The notes beneath the pieces were generated by a model, which had not been told where the DNA came from, made no database searches, and worked only from the letters and a program-made list of their open reading frames with translations. From Flavobacterium ovatum (lineage in GTDB: Bacteria; Bacteroidota; Bacteroidia; Flavobacteriales; Flavobacteriaceae), in NCBI RefSeq assembly GCF_040703125.1, contig NZ_CP160035.1:2066001-2130000 (forward strand): a stretch of DNA of 64,000 bases. Direction: 5' to 3'. Both the position numbers and the translations under genes were made by a program. Shown here piece after piece: positions 8,811 to 17,063 of this stretch; positions within the stretch are counted from its first letter, which is position 1; every line of letters begins with the position of its first letter.

Positions 8811-10616
8811 ATGATAAAAACTAATTCTCCTCACAGCTTTCATATCCCAGTAATGGGATTGGGTTATACAATTGATAGCCCTATTCGAGTGGCGCATTAT
8901 GGAATTTCATCGGTAGTATCGATAGTAGATGATGATCTAATCGAAAAGATGAACAAATATTACAGCAAAAAATTCAACTTCAAATATCAAGAAATTACTC
9001 AAAAAATGCACGATTACCGTGCCGAAAGAGTGACCGCTTATTTGAATTTGATGGATACTGTTGTAAAACAAAAATTTAGCGATTTCAAAAAGGAATTGGC
9101 AGAAAGCAAAGAAGTTTTAGCAAGCTATTTGGCCATGTTACCGCAAACTTCCGACCTAAAAGAAGGTTTACAAAACCTGATGGAAGAAGGGAAAGAAGCT
9201 ATCTTAAATTATCTTGAAAATCATTTATCTCCAGGAGCGATTGATGTAAACATCATGACCAAAGTAGACAAAGATAATTTTGATAAAGACGTACAATTAC
9301 CTGTTGAATTCAATGACGCACATGCTTCACTTCGTGGATTTGCAAATAGTACTTTGACTTCTTCTGTAGTGTTATCAGCGGGAATGAACCCTAGATTGTA
9401 TAGTTATTTCGAAAATTTCGAATGCTTTTTTCCGAACGAAAAAGACCAGTTAGAAAAGAAAATTATCCTTAAAGTAAGTGATTTTAGATCGGCGATGATT
9501 CAAGGGAATTTTTTGGCCAAAAAAGGGCTATGGGTATCAGAATACCGAATAGAATCGGGATTGAACTGTGGTGGACATGCTTTTGCTACAGAAGGTTTGT
9601 TACTAGGGCCAATCTTGGAAGAATTCAAAGAAAAGAAAGCGCAATTGATTCAGTCAGCTCATGATTTGATGGTAAAGGCATTGACAATTAAAGGGAAACA
9701 TATTCCAGAGCAACCTTTGGAGCTTATTATTACTGCTCAAGGTGGTGTAGGAACTTCTCAAGAGCATGACTTTTTATTAGAGCAATACCAATTGGATTCG
9801 ATTGGTTGGGGATCTCCCTTTTTATTGGTTCCAGAAGCGACTTCGGTAGATCCAGAAACGCGTAAATTATTAGCGAAAGCGAAAGAAGACGATTTTTATT
9901 TAAGTAATATTTCGCCTTTAGGAATTCCGTTTAATGCTATTAAAGGGACAACTAATGAGTTTTTTAAGCAAAAACGTATTGATGACGATGTACCAGGTAG
10001 TTCATGTCCAAAGAAATTTTTGGCTTTGAGTAAAGAATATGGTCCAAAAGGTATGTGTTCGGCTTCAAAAAAATACCAAGATTTAAAATTAGAGGAATTG
10101 GAAACTCAAAAAGAAGCGTTGTCTCCAGAAGCTTTTGATAAACGAAAAAATGTAATTACAGATAAATCTTGCTTGTGTGTAGGACTTGCCAACGCCTCAT
10201 ATCTAGAAAATGATATTAAGATCAAAGGTCAGGAGCAAGGGGTTATAATTTGTCCTGGACCCAATTTGGCATACTTTGACCATGAAGTTTCTTTGTCGGA
10301 TATGGTACAACATATTTACGGAAATACGTCTGTTTTGAATGTGCCTAATCGTCCCAATTTATTTGTGAACGAATTGAAAATGTACGTGGATTATTTGAGA
10401 AATGAAATCTCAGATTTTACTGAAACACTTTCTGCGGGACAAGTGAAAAAATGGAAAGCTTTTAAAGAAAACATGCTAAACGGAATTCAGTATTACCAAG
10501 GTTTGCTGACTAATGCAACTGTTTTATCTGAAAGTAATTCAAAAGCGAAAGAACAATTTTCGTTTTATACGGCTGAGGTGGAAGCGATTGTGATTCCAGA
10601 ATTGGCGGTGGCTTAG
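8811..10616 (+). CDS. Uncharacterised cysteine-containing protein, predicted Fnr-type regulon member
   Basis: A 601-residue soluble protein that I cannot assign to a known enzyme. It opens with FHIPVMGLGYTIDSPIRVAHYG, a conserved-looking start followed by SSVVSIVDDDLIEKM. Later comes a glycine-rich LNCGGHAFATEGLLLGPIL, then ELIITAQGGVGTSQEHDFL, which resembles the phosphate-binding loop of FMN-binding TIM barrels such as nitronate monooxygenase. The C-terminal half holds clustered cysteines (SSCPKK, GMCSASKK, KSCLCVG, IICPGP) that could bind metal or an iron-sulfur cluster. No signal peptide is seen. I use the ATG at 8811; a TTG at 8754 would lie inside the predicted promoter. The Fnr-type box upstream suggests a role under low oxygen. 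Function is unknown. Confidence 0.8.
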   Translation: MIKTNSPHSFHIPVMGLGYTIDSPIRVAHYGISSVVSIVDDDLIEKMNKYYSKKFNFKYQEITQKMHDYRAERVTAYLNLMDTVVKQKFSDFKKELAESKEVLASYLAMLPQTSDLKEGLQNLMEEGKEAILNYLENHLSPGAIDVNIMTKVDKDNFDKDVQLPVEFNDAHASLRGFANSTLTSSVVLSAGMNPRLYSYFENFECFFPNEKDQLEKKIILKVSDFRSAMIQGNFLAKKGLWVSEYRIESGLNCGGHAFATEGLLLGPILEEFKEKKAQLIQSAHDLMVKALTIKGKHIPEQPLELIITAQGGVGTSQEHDFLLEQYQLDSIGWGSPFLLVPEATSVDPETRKLLAKAKEDDFYLSNISPLGIPFNAIKGTTNEFFKQKRIDDDVPGSSCPKKFLALSKEYGPKGMCSASKKYQDLKLEELETQKEALSPEAFDKRKNVITDKSCLCVGLANASYLENDIKIKGQEQGVIICPGPNLAYFDHEVSLSDMVQHIYGNTSVLNVPNRPNLFVNELKMYVDYLRNEISDFTETLSAGQVKKWKAFKENMLNGIQYYQGLLTNATVLSESNSKAKEQFSFYTAEVEAIVIPELAVA

Positions 10617-10900
10617 TTGGCGGTTTATTTTTTTGAACCATATAAGAAATAGAAGAACATTTAAGTTCTGGAAATCATAATAAACAGACAAAGTTTGTCA
10701 TTCCGAAGGAATCTCACGGTCCGAAAGTGAAATGTACTTTAAACCATATAAGTCATTTAAGTTTTTGTACTTGTTTGACTAATTTCAGTTTAAAACATCT
10801 AAAGATGTAAGTTCATATAAGATAGGAGGATGTAGCTAGTTTAAAGAAATGATTATTGTTGTAAGGTTATAAAGTGATAAATATCGCCAAAATATACTTC

Positions 10901-11038
10901 CGTCACTTCGAGTGTTTTTTGCGAAACGGAGTGGAGAAAAAAATGTATCGAGAAGTCGTTAAGCTTTTCCAAAAGTTCTCGATACACTTCTATTTCCAAA
11001 AGCTAACGCATTTGTAAACAAAAGCACTCGAACTGACG
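10901..11038. repeat. 138-bp inverted-end repeat, family 1, copy B
   Basis: The ends CGTCACTTCGAGTG (10901) and CACTCGAACTGACG (11025) are inverted with one mismatch. Inside, TGTATCGAGAA pairs with TTCTCGATACA around a 20-base loop. It matches copy A at 2173-2312 in its ends, inner hairpin and length, while most other positions differ. The remaining spacer from 10617 holds no visible gene. Confidence 0.7.
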
Positions 11039-11108
11039 TTTAGGGTAATTTTGATAAGTAATCAAAAAAACAGTAATAATAGTAAATGGTTGAATGATCT
11101 AAATTAGA

Positions 11109-11789
11109 TTATTCAGCCATTTTTTTTAGGTTAGCGTGGTCTTTTATTATGATTCTTTTACCGTCTAGTTCAATGTAGCCTAGTTTTTTAAACTCAGATA
11201 ATAAGCGAATGCAACTCTCTGTAGCCGTTCCTATCATACCCGAAAGTTCTTCTCTAGTCAATTGAATATGCAAAGAACTGTCTGGATTTTTACCAAAATT
11301 TGTTTCTAGGTTTAATAGTGTTTCAGCTAATCTGGATTTTACATTTTTCTGCGCCATTGAAATCATTTGGTCATCGGCTCCTTTCAAATCGCCACAAATG
11401 GATTTCATCACATTCATAGAGAATTGATTGTTTTTATCAAATAGTCCTAGTATTTCGGTTTTAGGAATAAAGCAAACTTGCATGTCTTCTAGCGCTATAG
11501 CGCTCAAGTTTGCAGGTTCATCGCTTATCATAGATCGTTGTCCTAATAGCTCTCCTGGTTTTACTAGTTTTACAATTTGATCTTTACCGTTTGCACTCAA
11601 TTTGGATAATTTACAAACCCCTTCTTTAATGCAGTAAATTCCATTCACAGCTTCGCCTTCCGCAAAAATGGGATCTCCTTTTTTGATAGTGAAGGACGTT
11701 TTGCAGTCAGCTATTTGAAGCAATTCGTTTTTATTTAAAGCTTTTAGCGAACTAAATTCTCTAACGATACACTGTTCACATTTGCCCAT
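11109..11789 (-). CDS. Crp/Fnr-family transcription regulator
   Basis: A 226-residue regulator with an N-terminal cyclic-nucleotide-type beta-roll, a dimer helix and a C-terminal winged HTH (LTREELSGMIGTATESCIRLL near residue 180). Compared with E. coli FNR, Cys4 and Cys7 match Cys20 and Cys23, and Cys106 (QVCFIP) matches Cys122 with the identical 99-residue distance; the fourth ligand (FNR Cys29) is Ser13 here. Oxygen sensing through a [4Fe-4S] cluster is therefore plausible but not assured. In the recognition helix the FNR Glu and Arg are kept. It is divergent from the copper ATPase/cbb3 cluster and is the obvious candidate to bind the ATGAY-N4-RTCAT boxes found there. Confidence 0.9.
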   Translation of the reverse strand: MGKCEQCIVREFSSLKALNKNELLQIADCKTSFTIKKGDPIFAEGEAVNGIYCIKEGVCKLSKLSANGKDQIVKLVKPGELLGQRSMISDEPANLSAIALEDMQVCFIPKTEILGLFDKNNQFSMNVMKSICGDLKGADDQMISMAQKNVKSRLAETLLNLETNFGKNPDSSLHIQLTREELSGMIGTATESCIRLLSEFKKLGYIELDGKRIIIKDHANLKKMAE

Positions 11790-11814
11790 TTGAATTGTAA
11801 TTTGAATGATTTTC

Positions 11815-11822
11815 CAAATTTA
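11815..11822 (-). promoter_or_regulatory. -7 box of the Fnr-like regulator gene
   Basis: On the minus strand this reads TAAATTTG, a consensus Bacteroidota -7 element, 26 bases before the start codon. The Fnr-type palindrome 11832-11845 would cover the -33 region of this promoter, so binding there could repress the regulator's own gene. Confidence 0.55.
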
Positions 11823-11831
11823 AGAATTTAT

Positions 11832-11875
11832 ATGACAAATGTCATATTTTTTGTAATATTCATAACAGACCTTTG
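11832..11875 (+). promoter_or_regulatory. Fnr-type box and -7 element of ccoI
   Basis: ATGACAAATGTCAT (11832-11845) is centred 36.5 bases from the last G of GACCTTTG (11868-11875). The start codon follows 22 bases after. No TTG -33 element is seen, as expected if an activator bound near -42 replaces it. Confidence 0.8.
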
Positions 11876-11896
11876 CAGTAGGTAAATGAGTAAATT

Positions 11897-14284
11897 ATGG
11901 ATGCATTAAATTGTTTCCATTGTGGATTAGAGATTGTAAAAGCAGATGAAATTGTTTTTGACGAGAGAAATTTTTGTTGTAATGGTTGTAAAACCGTCTA
12001 CGAAATTTTTTCTGTTAATGATATGACATGCTATTATGATTTTGAAAATTCCCCTGGAGCAACCCCTTTAGATATTCAAGGCAAATATGACTTTTTGGAT
12101 AATGACCAAATTGTGTCCAAACTATTAGAATTTGAGGAAGAACAAACGGCTATTGTATCGTTGAGTATTCCGCATATTCATTGTAGTTCGTGTATTTGGA
12201 TTTTGGAAAACTTACAAAAATTAGAAAAAGGAATAAATAGCTCTCAAGTAAATTTCAATCAGAAAAAGGTTCGAATTGTCTATGATAAATCGGCTGTTGG
12301 TTTACAATCAATCGTGCTGTTATTGAGTAGAATTGGTTACGAGCCTTACATAAGTCTAGAGAATTATGAAACAGGAACAAAAAGCATTGACCGAAGTTTA
12401 ACCTATAAATTAGGAGTGGCGTTCTTTTGTTTTGGTAACATTATGTTGCTTTCATTTCCGGAGTATTTTGAAGTAGGCGAATTTTGGTTAGACACCTATA
12501 AACCTTTTTTCAGAGGACTGATTTTTGCCATGTCTTTGCCAGCGTTTCTTTATTCTGCGAGTGGCTATTATGTTTCTGCATACAAAAGTATCAAAGCAGG
12601 ACTGCTCAATATTGATGTGCCAATTGCATTAGGAATCATTGTCATGTTTGTTCGTAGTTTGTTCGATATTACTTTCGATTATGGTTCTGGTTTTTTTGAT
12701 AGTTTGACGGGACTTATCTTTTTTATGCTTTTGGGGAAATCTTTCCAATTGAAAACCTATAATTTTTTGAGTTTTGAACGTGATTTTAAATCCTATTTTC
12801 CAATTGCTATTACTCGAATAGGACAAGGGAATTCGGAAGAAAGTGTTCCTGTGTATGAAATTGAAAAAGGAGATAGGCTTTTAATTCGAAATCAAGAATT
12901 AATTCCAGTTGACGGAATTTTGATGAGTGAAAATGCATCCATAGATTATAGTTTTGTAACTGGCGAAGCGGTTCCTGTTACCAAAAAATCCGGTGATAAG
13001 ATTTTTGCTGGAGGAAAACAAATGGGAAAGGTGATCGAAATGCAGGTCTTGCATTCCGTTTCACAAAGTTATTTGACGCAATTGTGGAGTAACGATGTTT
13101 TTCAGAAAACGGTAGAGCAAAAACACAAAAGCATTACCGATACGATTAGCCGTTATTTCACTCCTATATTATTACTCATCGCTTTTGTGTCTTTTGGGTA
13201 TTGGATTTTTATTGATACCAAAACGGCTTTCAATGTTTTTACTGCGGTTTTGATTGTGGCTTGCCCTTGTGCATTGGCTTTGACTGCTCCGTTTACTTTG
13301 GGTAATGTGTTGCGAATTGTAGGGAAACAAAAAATGTATCTCAAAAATGCTTTAGTAATCGAACAATTAGCTGCTGTGGATTCAATAGTATTCGATAAAA
13401 CAGGAACAATTACAACCAATAAAAAAGCAGCCATTAGTTATAAAGGAAAAGAGTTGACAAGCGACCAATTGGTTTTAGTCAAAAACGGATTGCGTGCTTC
13501 CAATCATCCTTTAAGTCGAATGCTGTATGACTTTCTACCAGATACGGAAGCTATAAAAGTCGATGATTTTATCGAAATCACCGGAAAAGGAATTCAGGCA
13601 ACTATTAAGGGCATTCTTGTTGAAATGGGCTCGGCTGCGTTTTGTGGAGCAGAAAGTAATGAAGAAGCAGAACTAAAGAACACCTCTGTTCATATCAAAA
13701 TAAATGAAGTATATATTGGTGCATTCGAATTTAAAAATCAATATCGAGAAGGTTTAGAGCATTTGTTCGAAAATCTTAAAGGCAATTACCAATTAACAGT
13801 TTTATCTGGAGACAATGAAGGAGAAAGAGAAACTTTGGAACGAATTTTACCAGTTGGGACAGATTTGGTTTTTAACCAAAAACCGGATGAAAAACTAGAG
13901 TTTATCAAACGATTACAAGATTCTGGTAAAAATGTAATGATGGTAGGCGATGGGTTGAATGATGCGGGAGCATTAGCACAAAGCAATATTGGAATTTCAA
14001 TTTCTGAGAATGTAAATGTTTTTTCGCCCGCATGCGATGGAATTTTAGAAGCCAATGAATTTCAAAAACTGAATTACTTTTTACAATTGTCCAAGAAGTC
14101 GATGTTTGTGATTAAAATGAGTTTTGGACTATCATTATTGTACAATGTAGTGGGATTGTCATTTGCGGTTACAGGTAATTTATTGCCTTTGGTAGCTGCT
14201 ATTTTGATGCCATTGAGCACGGTCACGATTGTCAGTTTTGTTTCAATAATGAGTAATTATTATGCTAGTAAAATTAAAGGTTAG
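11897..14284 (+). CDS. ccoI: Copper-translocating P-type ATPase of the cbb3 cluster (CcoI type)
   Basis: A 795-residue P1B-type ATPase in the inner membrane, exporting copper needed for cbb3 oxidase assembly. The N-terminus has the CcoI/FixI-type zinc-ribbon-like region (CFHCGLE and CCNGCKTVYE), then an HMA domain with Cys96-Ser-Ser-Cys99. Eight membrane segments include the CPC motif (Cys456-Pro-Cys458, in VACPCALALTAP). The phosphorylation motif is DKTGT at Asp500, SNHPLS holds the HP of the nucleotide domain, and VGDGLNDAGAL is the hinge. Length and gene order (next genes ccoS, ccoNO) fit CcoI. It has its own Fnr-type promoter. Confidence 0.92.
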   Translation: MDALNCFHCGLEIVKADEIVFDERNFCCNGCKTVYEIFSVNDMTCYYDFENSPGATPLDIQGKYDFLDNDQIVSKLLEFEEEQTAIVSLSIPHIHCSSCIWILENLQKLEKGINSSQVNFNQKKVRIVYDKSAVGLQSIVLLLSRIGYEPYISLENYETGTKSIDRSLTYKLGVAFFCFGNIMLLSFPEYFEVGEFWLDTYKPFFRGLIFAMSLPAFLYSASGYYVSAYKSIKAGLLNIDVPIALGIIVMFVRSLFDITFDYGSGFFDSLTGLIFFMLLGKSFQLKTYNFLSFERDFKSYFPIAITRIGQGNSEESVPVYEIEKGDRLLIRNQELIPVDGILMSENASIDYSFVTGEAVPVTKKSGDKIFAGGKQMGKVIEMQVLHSVSQSYLTQLWSNDVFQKTVEQKHKSITDTISRYFTPILLLIAFVSFGYWIFIDTKTAFNVFTAVLIVACPCALALTAPFTLGNVLRIVGKQKMYLKNALVIEQLAAVDSIVFDKTGTITTNKKAAISYKGKELTSDQLVLVKNGLRASNHPLSRMLYDFLPDTEAIKVDDFIEITGKGIQATIKGILVEMGSAAFCGAESNEEAELKNTSVHIKINEVYIGAFEFKNQYREGLEHLFENLKGNYQLTVLSGDNEGERETLERILPVGTDLVFNQKPDEKLEFIKRLQDSGKNVMMVGDGLNDAGALAQSNIGISISENVNVFSPACDGILEANEFQKLNYFLQLSKKSMFVIKMSFGLSLLYNVVGLSFAVTGNLLPLVAAILMPLSTVTIVSFVSIMSNYYASKIKG

Positions 14285-14305
14285 TTTTACGTTTTTTTTT
14301 AAACC

Positions 14306-14349
14306 ATGATAAATGTCATGTTTTTCACCAAGTGCAAAGTTTAATTTTG
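14306..14349 (+). promoter_or_regulatory. Fnr-type box and -7 element of ccoS-ccoNOQP
   Basis: ATGATAAATGTCAT (14306-14319) is centred 36.5 bases from the last G of a perfect -7 box, TAATTTTG (14342-14349). The ccoS start is 20 bases further on. It gives the oxidase genes a promoter separate from that of the ATPase. Confidence 0.8.
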
Positions 14350-14368
14350 TGCACACAAAATTTAAGGT

Positions 14369-14587
14369 ATGAGTGTAATTTATCTATTAATCTCGATTAG
14401 TATAGTCGTTGCTATTGCTTTTTTTATCGCCTTTGTTGTGGCGGTCAAGACAGGGCAGTACGATGATGATTATACACCTTCAGTACGAATGCTTTTTGAT
14501 GACGAATTATTGAAAACAAAAAAAACGACTACTGATGATTCCATTATCAATAAAGAGACGAAAGTAAATAAGGATTTAAACAATTAA
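14369..14587 (+). CDS. ccoS: cbb3 oxidase assembly protein CcoS
   Basis: A 72-residue protein with one N-terminal membrane helix (VIYLLISISIVVAIAFFIAF) followed by AVKTGQYDD, the usual CcoS continuation, and a short charged tail. CcoS is needed for cofactor insertion (heme b and copper) into CcoN in the inner membrane. It lies between the copper ATPase and the fused oxidase gene, 12 bases before the latter, as is usual in Bacteroidota. Confidence 0.92.
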   Translation: MSVIYLLISISIVVAIAFFIAFVVAVKTGQYDDDYTPSVRMLFDDELLKTKKTTTDDSIINKETKVNKDLNN

Positions 14588-14599
14588 ACAAATTAATTT

Positions 14600-16777
14600 A
14601 TGGAAATGCAACAGTTTTATTATGACAACAAAATTGTTAAAAAATTCATCTACGCCACCATTGTTTTTGGGGTAGTAGGTATGACAGTAGGGCTTACATT
14701 AGCCTTTATGTTTTTATTCCCTAATATGACCGATGGAATTTCATGGTTGAGTTTTGGTCGTTTGCGTCCATTGCATACCAACGCGGTTATTTTTGCATTT
14801 GTAGGGAATGCTTTTTTTGCCGGAATGTATTATTCACTGCAACGACTGCTAAAGGCAAGGATGTACAGTGATTTTTTGAGTACTCTTCATTTCTGGGGAT
14901 GGCAATTAATTATCGTTGCAGCCGCAATTACATTGCCTTTAGGATATAGTAGTTCCAAGGAATACGCAGAACTAGAATGGCCTATCGATATTGCAATTGC
15001 TTTGATTTGGGTTGTCATGGGAATCAATATGATTGGAACCATCTTCAAAAGAAGAGAGCGCCATTTATATGTTGCTATTTGGTTTTACCTAGCGACTTTT
15101 GTAACGGTTGCCGTTTTGCATATTTTCAATAGTTTGGCTATTCCAGTATCTGCAATGAAAAGTTATTCTGTTTACGCAGGAGTACAAGACGCTTTAGTGC
15201 AATGGTGGTACGGACACAATGCAGTAGCTTTTTTCTTGACTACACCATTTTTAGGATTGATGTATTATTTTATCCCAAAAGCAGCCAATCGTCCGGTATA
15301 TTCTTATCGTTTGTCTATTGTACACTTTTGGTCTTTAATTTTCTTATATATCTGGGCAGGACCACACCATTTATTATATTCGGCTTTGCCAAACTGGGCT
15401 CAGAATTTAGGTGTTGTTTTCTCAATTATGTTACTTGCACCTTCTTGGGGAGGTATGATTAACGGACTGTTAACTTTACGTGGTGCTTGGGACAAAGTAC
15501 GTACAGAGCCGGTTTTGAAATATTTTGTAGTAGCGATTACAGGTTATGGTATGGCGACTTTTGAAGGGCCTATGTTGTCTCTTAAAAACGTAAATGCGAT
15601 AGCCCACTTTACCGATTGGATTATTGCTCACGTGCATGTAGGTGCTTTGGCTTGGAATGGTTTTATGGCTTTTGGTATCATCTATTGGTTGGTTCCTAGA
15701 ATGTCAAAAGGACCTTTGTACTCATTAAAATTGGCTAATGTCCATTTTTGGATTGGAACTATTGGAATTATTTTATATACGTTACCAATGTATGTTGCAG
15801 GTTTCTTACAGGCTTCTATGTGGAAACAGTTCAATCCAGACGGAACTTTAACTTACGGAAACTTCCTTGAAACAGTAACTCAAATTATACCAATGTACTG
15901 GATGCGTGCTGCCGGTGGTACACTCTATATTACAGGAATGTTTGTGCTGGTGTTTAATATTTATAAAACGATAAGAGCGAATAACGTAATAGAAGATGAA
16001 TTGGCAGAAGCTCCTGCATTAGAAAGAATCAGTAGTACAAGATTACGTGGAGAGAAATTTCATACTTGGTTAGAAAGAAAACCAGTGCAATTAACAATAT
16101 TGGCTACAGTAGCAATTTTAATTGGTGGAGTGATTCAAATTGTACCTACTATCATGGTGAAATCTAATATTCCAACTATTGCAAGTGTCAAACCGTATTC
16201 TCCATTGGAGTTAGAAGGACGTGATTTATACATTCGTGAAGGTTGTGTGGGTTGTCACTCTCAAATGGTAAGACCTTTCCGTTCTGAGGTAGAACGTTAC
16301 GGACCACAATCCAAAGCAGGTGAATTTGTTTACGATCATCCATTTTTATGGGGATCAAAACGTACTGGTCCCGATTTGCTGAGAGTAGGTGGTAAGTACA
16401 ATGACAACTGGCATTTCAACCATATGTGGAATCCACAAAGTACGTCATCAGGTTCTATCATGCCAGGATACAAATGGTTGTTTGATAATGAAGCCTTAGA
16501 TATTACAAACATTGAAGATAAGATGAAGGTAATGCAAACACTTGGAGTTCCTTATACGGACGCTGAGGTTGCTAATGCTAAAAATGCAATAAAAGCACAA
16601 TCTTTAACAATTGAAGAAAATCTGAAAGCAGATCCTGATTTTGTAAAAAGTTATGACGAAAGTAAAAAACGTGCTTTAGCAAAAGGAGAAACATTTGTAC
16701 CAATGCAAGATCGTGAGATTGTAGCCTTGATTGCTTATATCCAGAGATTGGGTACAGATATTAAAGTGAAGAAATAG
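14600..16777 (+). CDS. ccoN: cbb3-type cytochrome c oxidase, fused subunits I and II
   Basis: A 725-residue fusion of CcoN and CcoO, the catalytic core of the high-affinity terminal oxidase in the inner membrane. The N-terminal two thirds form the heme-copper domain with RPLHTNAVIFAFVGN (heme ligand His59), QWWYGHNAVAFFLT and AGPHHLLYSALPNW (copper ligands), and IIAHVHVGALAWNGFMAFG (heme ligands). After a linker and a membrane helix near residue 500, the CcoO part begins with LEGRDLYIREGCVGCHSQM, with the heme c motif Cys549-x2-Cys552-His553, and ends with a methionine-containing SIMPGYKW. The fusion is typical for Bacteroidota. Confidence 0.95.
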   Translation: MEMQQFYYDNKIVKKFIYATIVFGVVGMTVGLTLAFMFLFPNMTDGISWLSFGRLRPLHTNAVIFAFVGNAFFAGMYYSLQRLLKARMYSDFLSTLHFWGWQLIIVAAAITLPLGYSSSKEYAELEWPIDIAIALIWVVMGINMIGTIFKRRERHLYVAIWFYLATFVTVAVLHIFNSLAIPVSAMKSYSVYAGVQDALVQWWYGHNAVAFFLTTPFLGLMYYFIPKAANRPVYSYRLSIVHFWSLIFLYIWAGPHHLLYSALPNWAQNLGVVFSIMLLAPSWGGMINGLLTLRGAWDKVRTEPVLKYFVVAITGYGMATFEGPMLSLKNVNAIAHFTDWIIAHVHVGALAWNGFMAFGIIYWLVPRMSKGPLYSLKLANVHFWIGTIGIILYTLPMYVAGFLQASMWKQFNPDGTLTYGNFLETVTQIIPMYWMRAAGGTLYITGMFVLVFNIYKTIRANNVIEDELAEAPALERISSTRLRGEKFHTWLERKPVQLTILATVAILIGGVIQIVPTIMVKSNIPTIASVKPYSPLELEGRDLYIREGCVGCHSQMVRPFRSEVERYGPQSKAGEFVYDHPFLWGSKRTGPDLLRVGGKYNDNWHFNHMWNPQSTSSGSIMPGYKWLFDNEALDITNIEDKMKVMQTLGVPYTDAEVANAKNAIKAQSLTIEENLKADPDFVKSYDESKKRALAKGETFVPMQDREIVALIAYIQRLGTDIKVKK

Positions 16778-16865
16778 TTTATTTTATAGTTACTAAGGTT
16801 CTAAGTCGCTAAGATTTTGAACTTAGAACCTTAGCAACTTAGTAACTAAATAAAAAAACAAAAAA

Positions 16866-17045
16866 ATGTTCGAACAAATCAAACACAATATGGAAACGAT
16901 AGCTGGGGTCTCAATTTACCCTATTCTATCCTTACTGATTTTCTTCTTCTTCTTTGTAGGACTTGGTATTTGGGTTGCTACCTATAAAAATGAAAAGATG
17001 GAGGAGTTGAGTCAACTTCCCTTGAACGATAAAATAAAAGTATAA
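16866..17045 (+). CDS. ccoQ: CcoQ-like small oxidase subunit
   Basis: A 59-residue protein beginning MFEQIKHNMETIAGVSIYP, with a single membrane helix (LSLLIFFFFFVGLGIWVAT) and a charged tail KNEKMEELSQLPLND. Position between ccoNO and ccoP, size and topology fit CcoQ, the small single-helix subunit that stabilises the complex. The spacer before it (16778-16865) contains an imperfect inverted repeat, AGTTACTAAGGTTCTAAG versus CTTAGCAACTTAGTAACT, that may attenuate or process the transcript. Confidence 0.85.
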   Translation: MFEQIKHNMETIAGVSIYPILSLLIFFFFFVGLGIWVATYKNEKMEELSQLPLNDKIKV

Positions 17046-17063
17046 TTTCAAAAAATAAGTATA

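Noticed and set aside
10686..10699. GACAAAGTTTGTC palindrome as a fifth Fnr-type site
   Set aside because: The half-sites and spacing differ (odd-length centre), no -7 box lies at 36.5 bases, and no gene start is near. It looks like repeat wording.
12629..14055. Minus-strand frames within ccoI
   Set aside because: They are shadows of the well-supported P-type ATPase gene.
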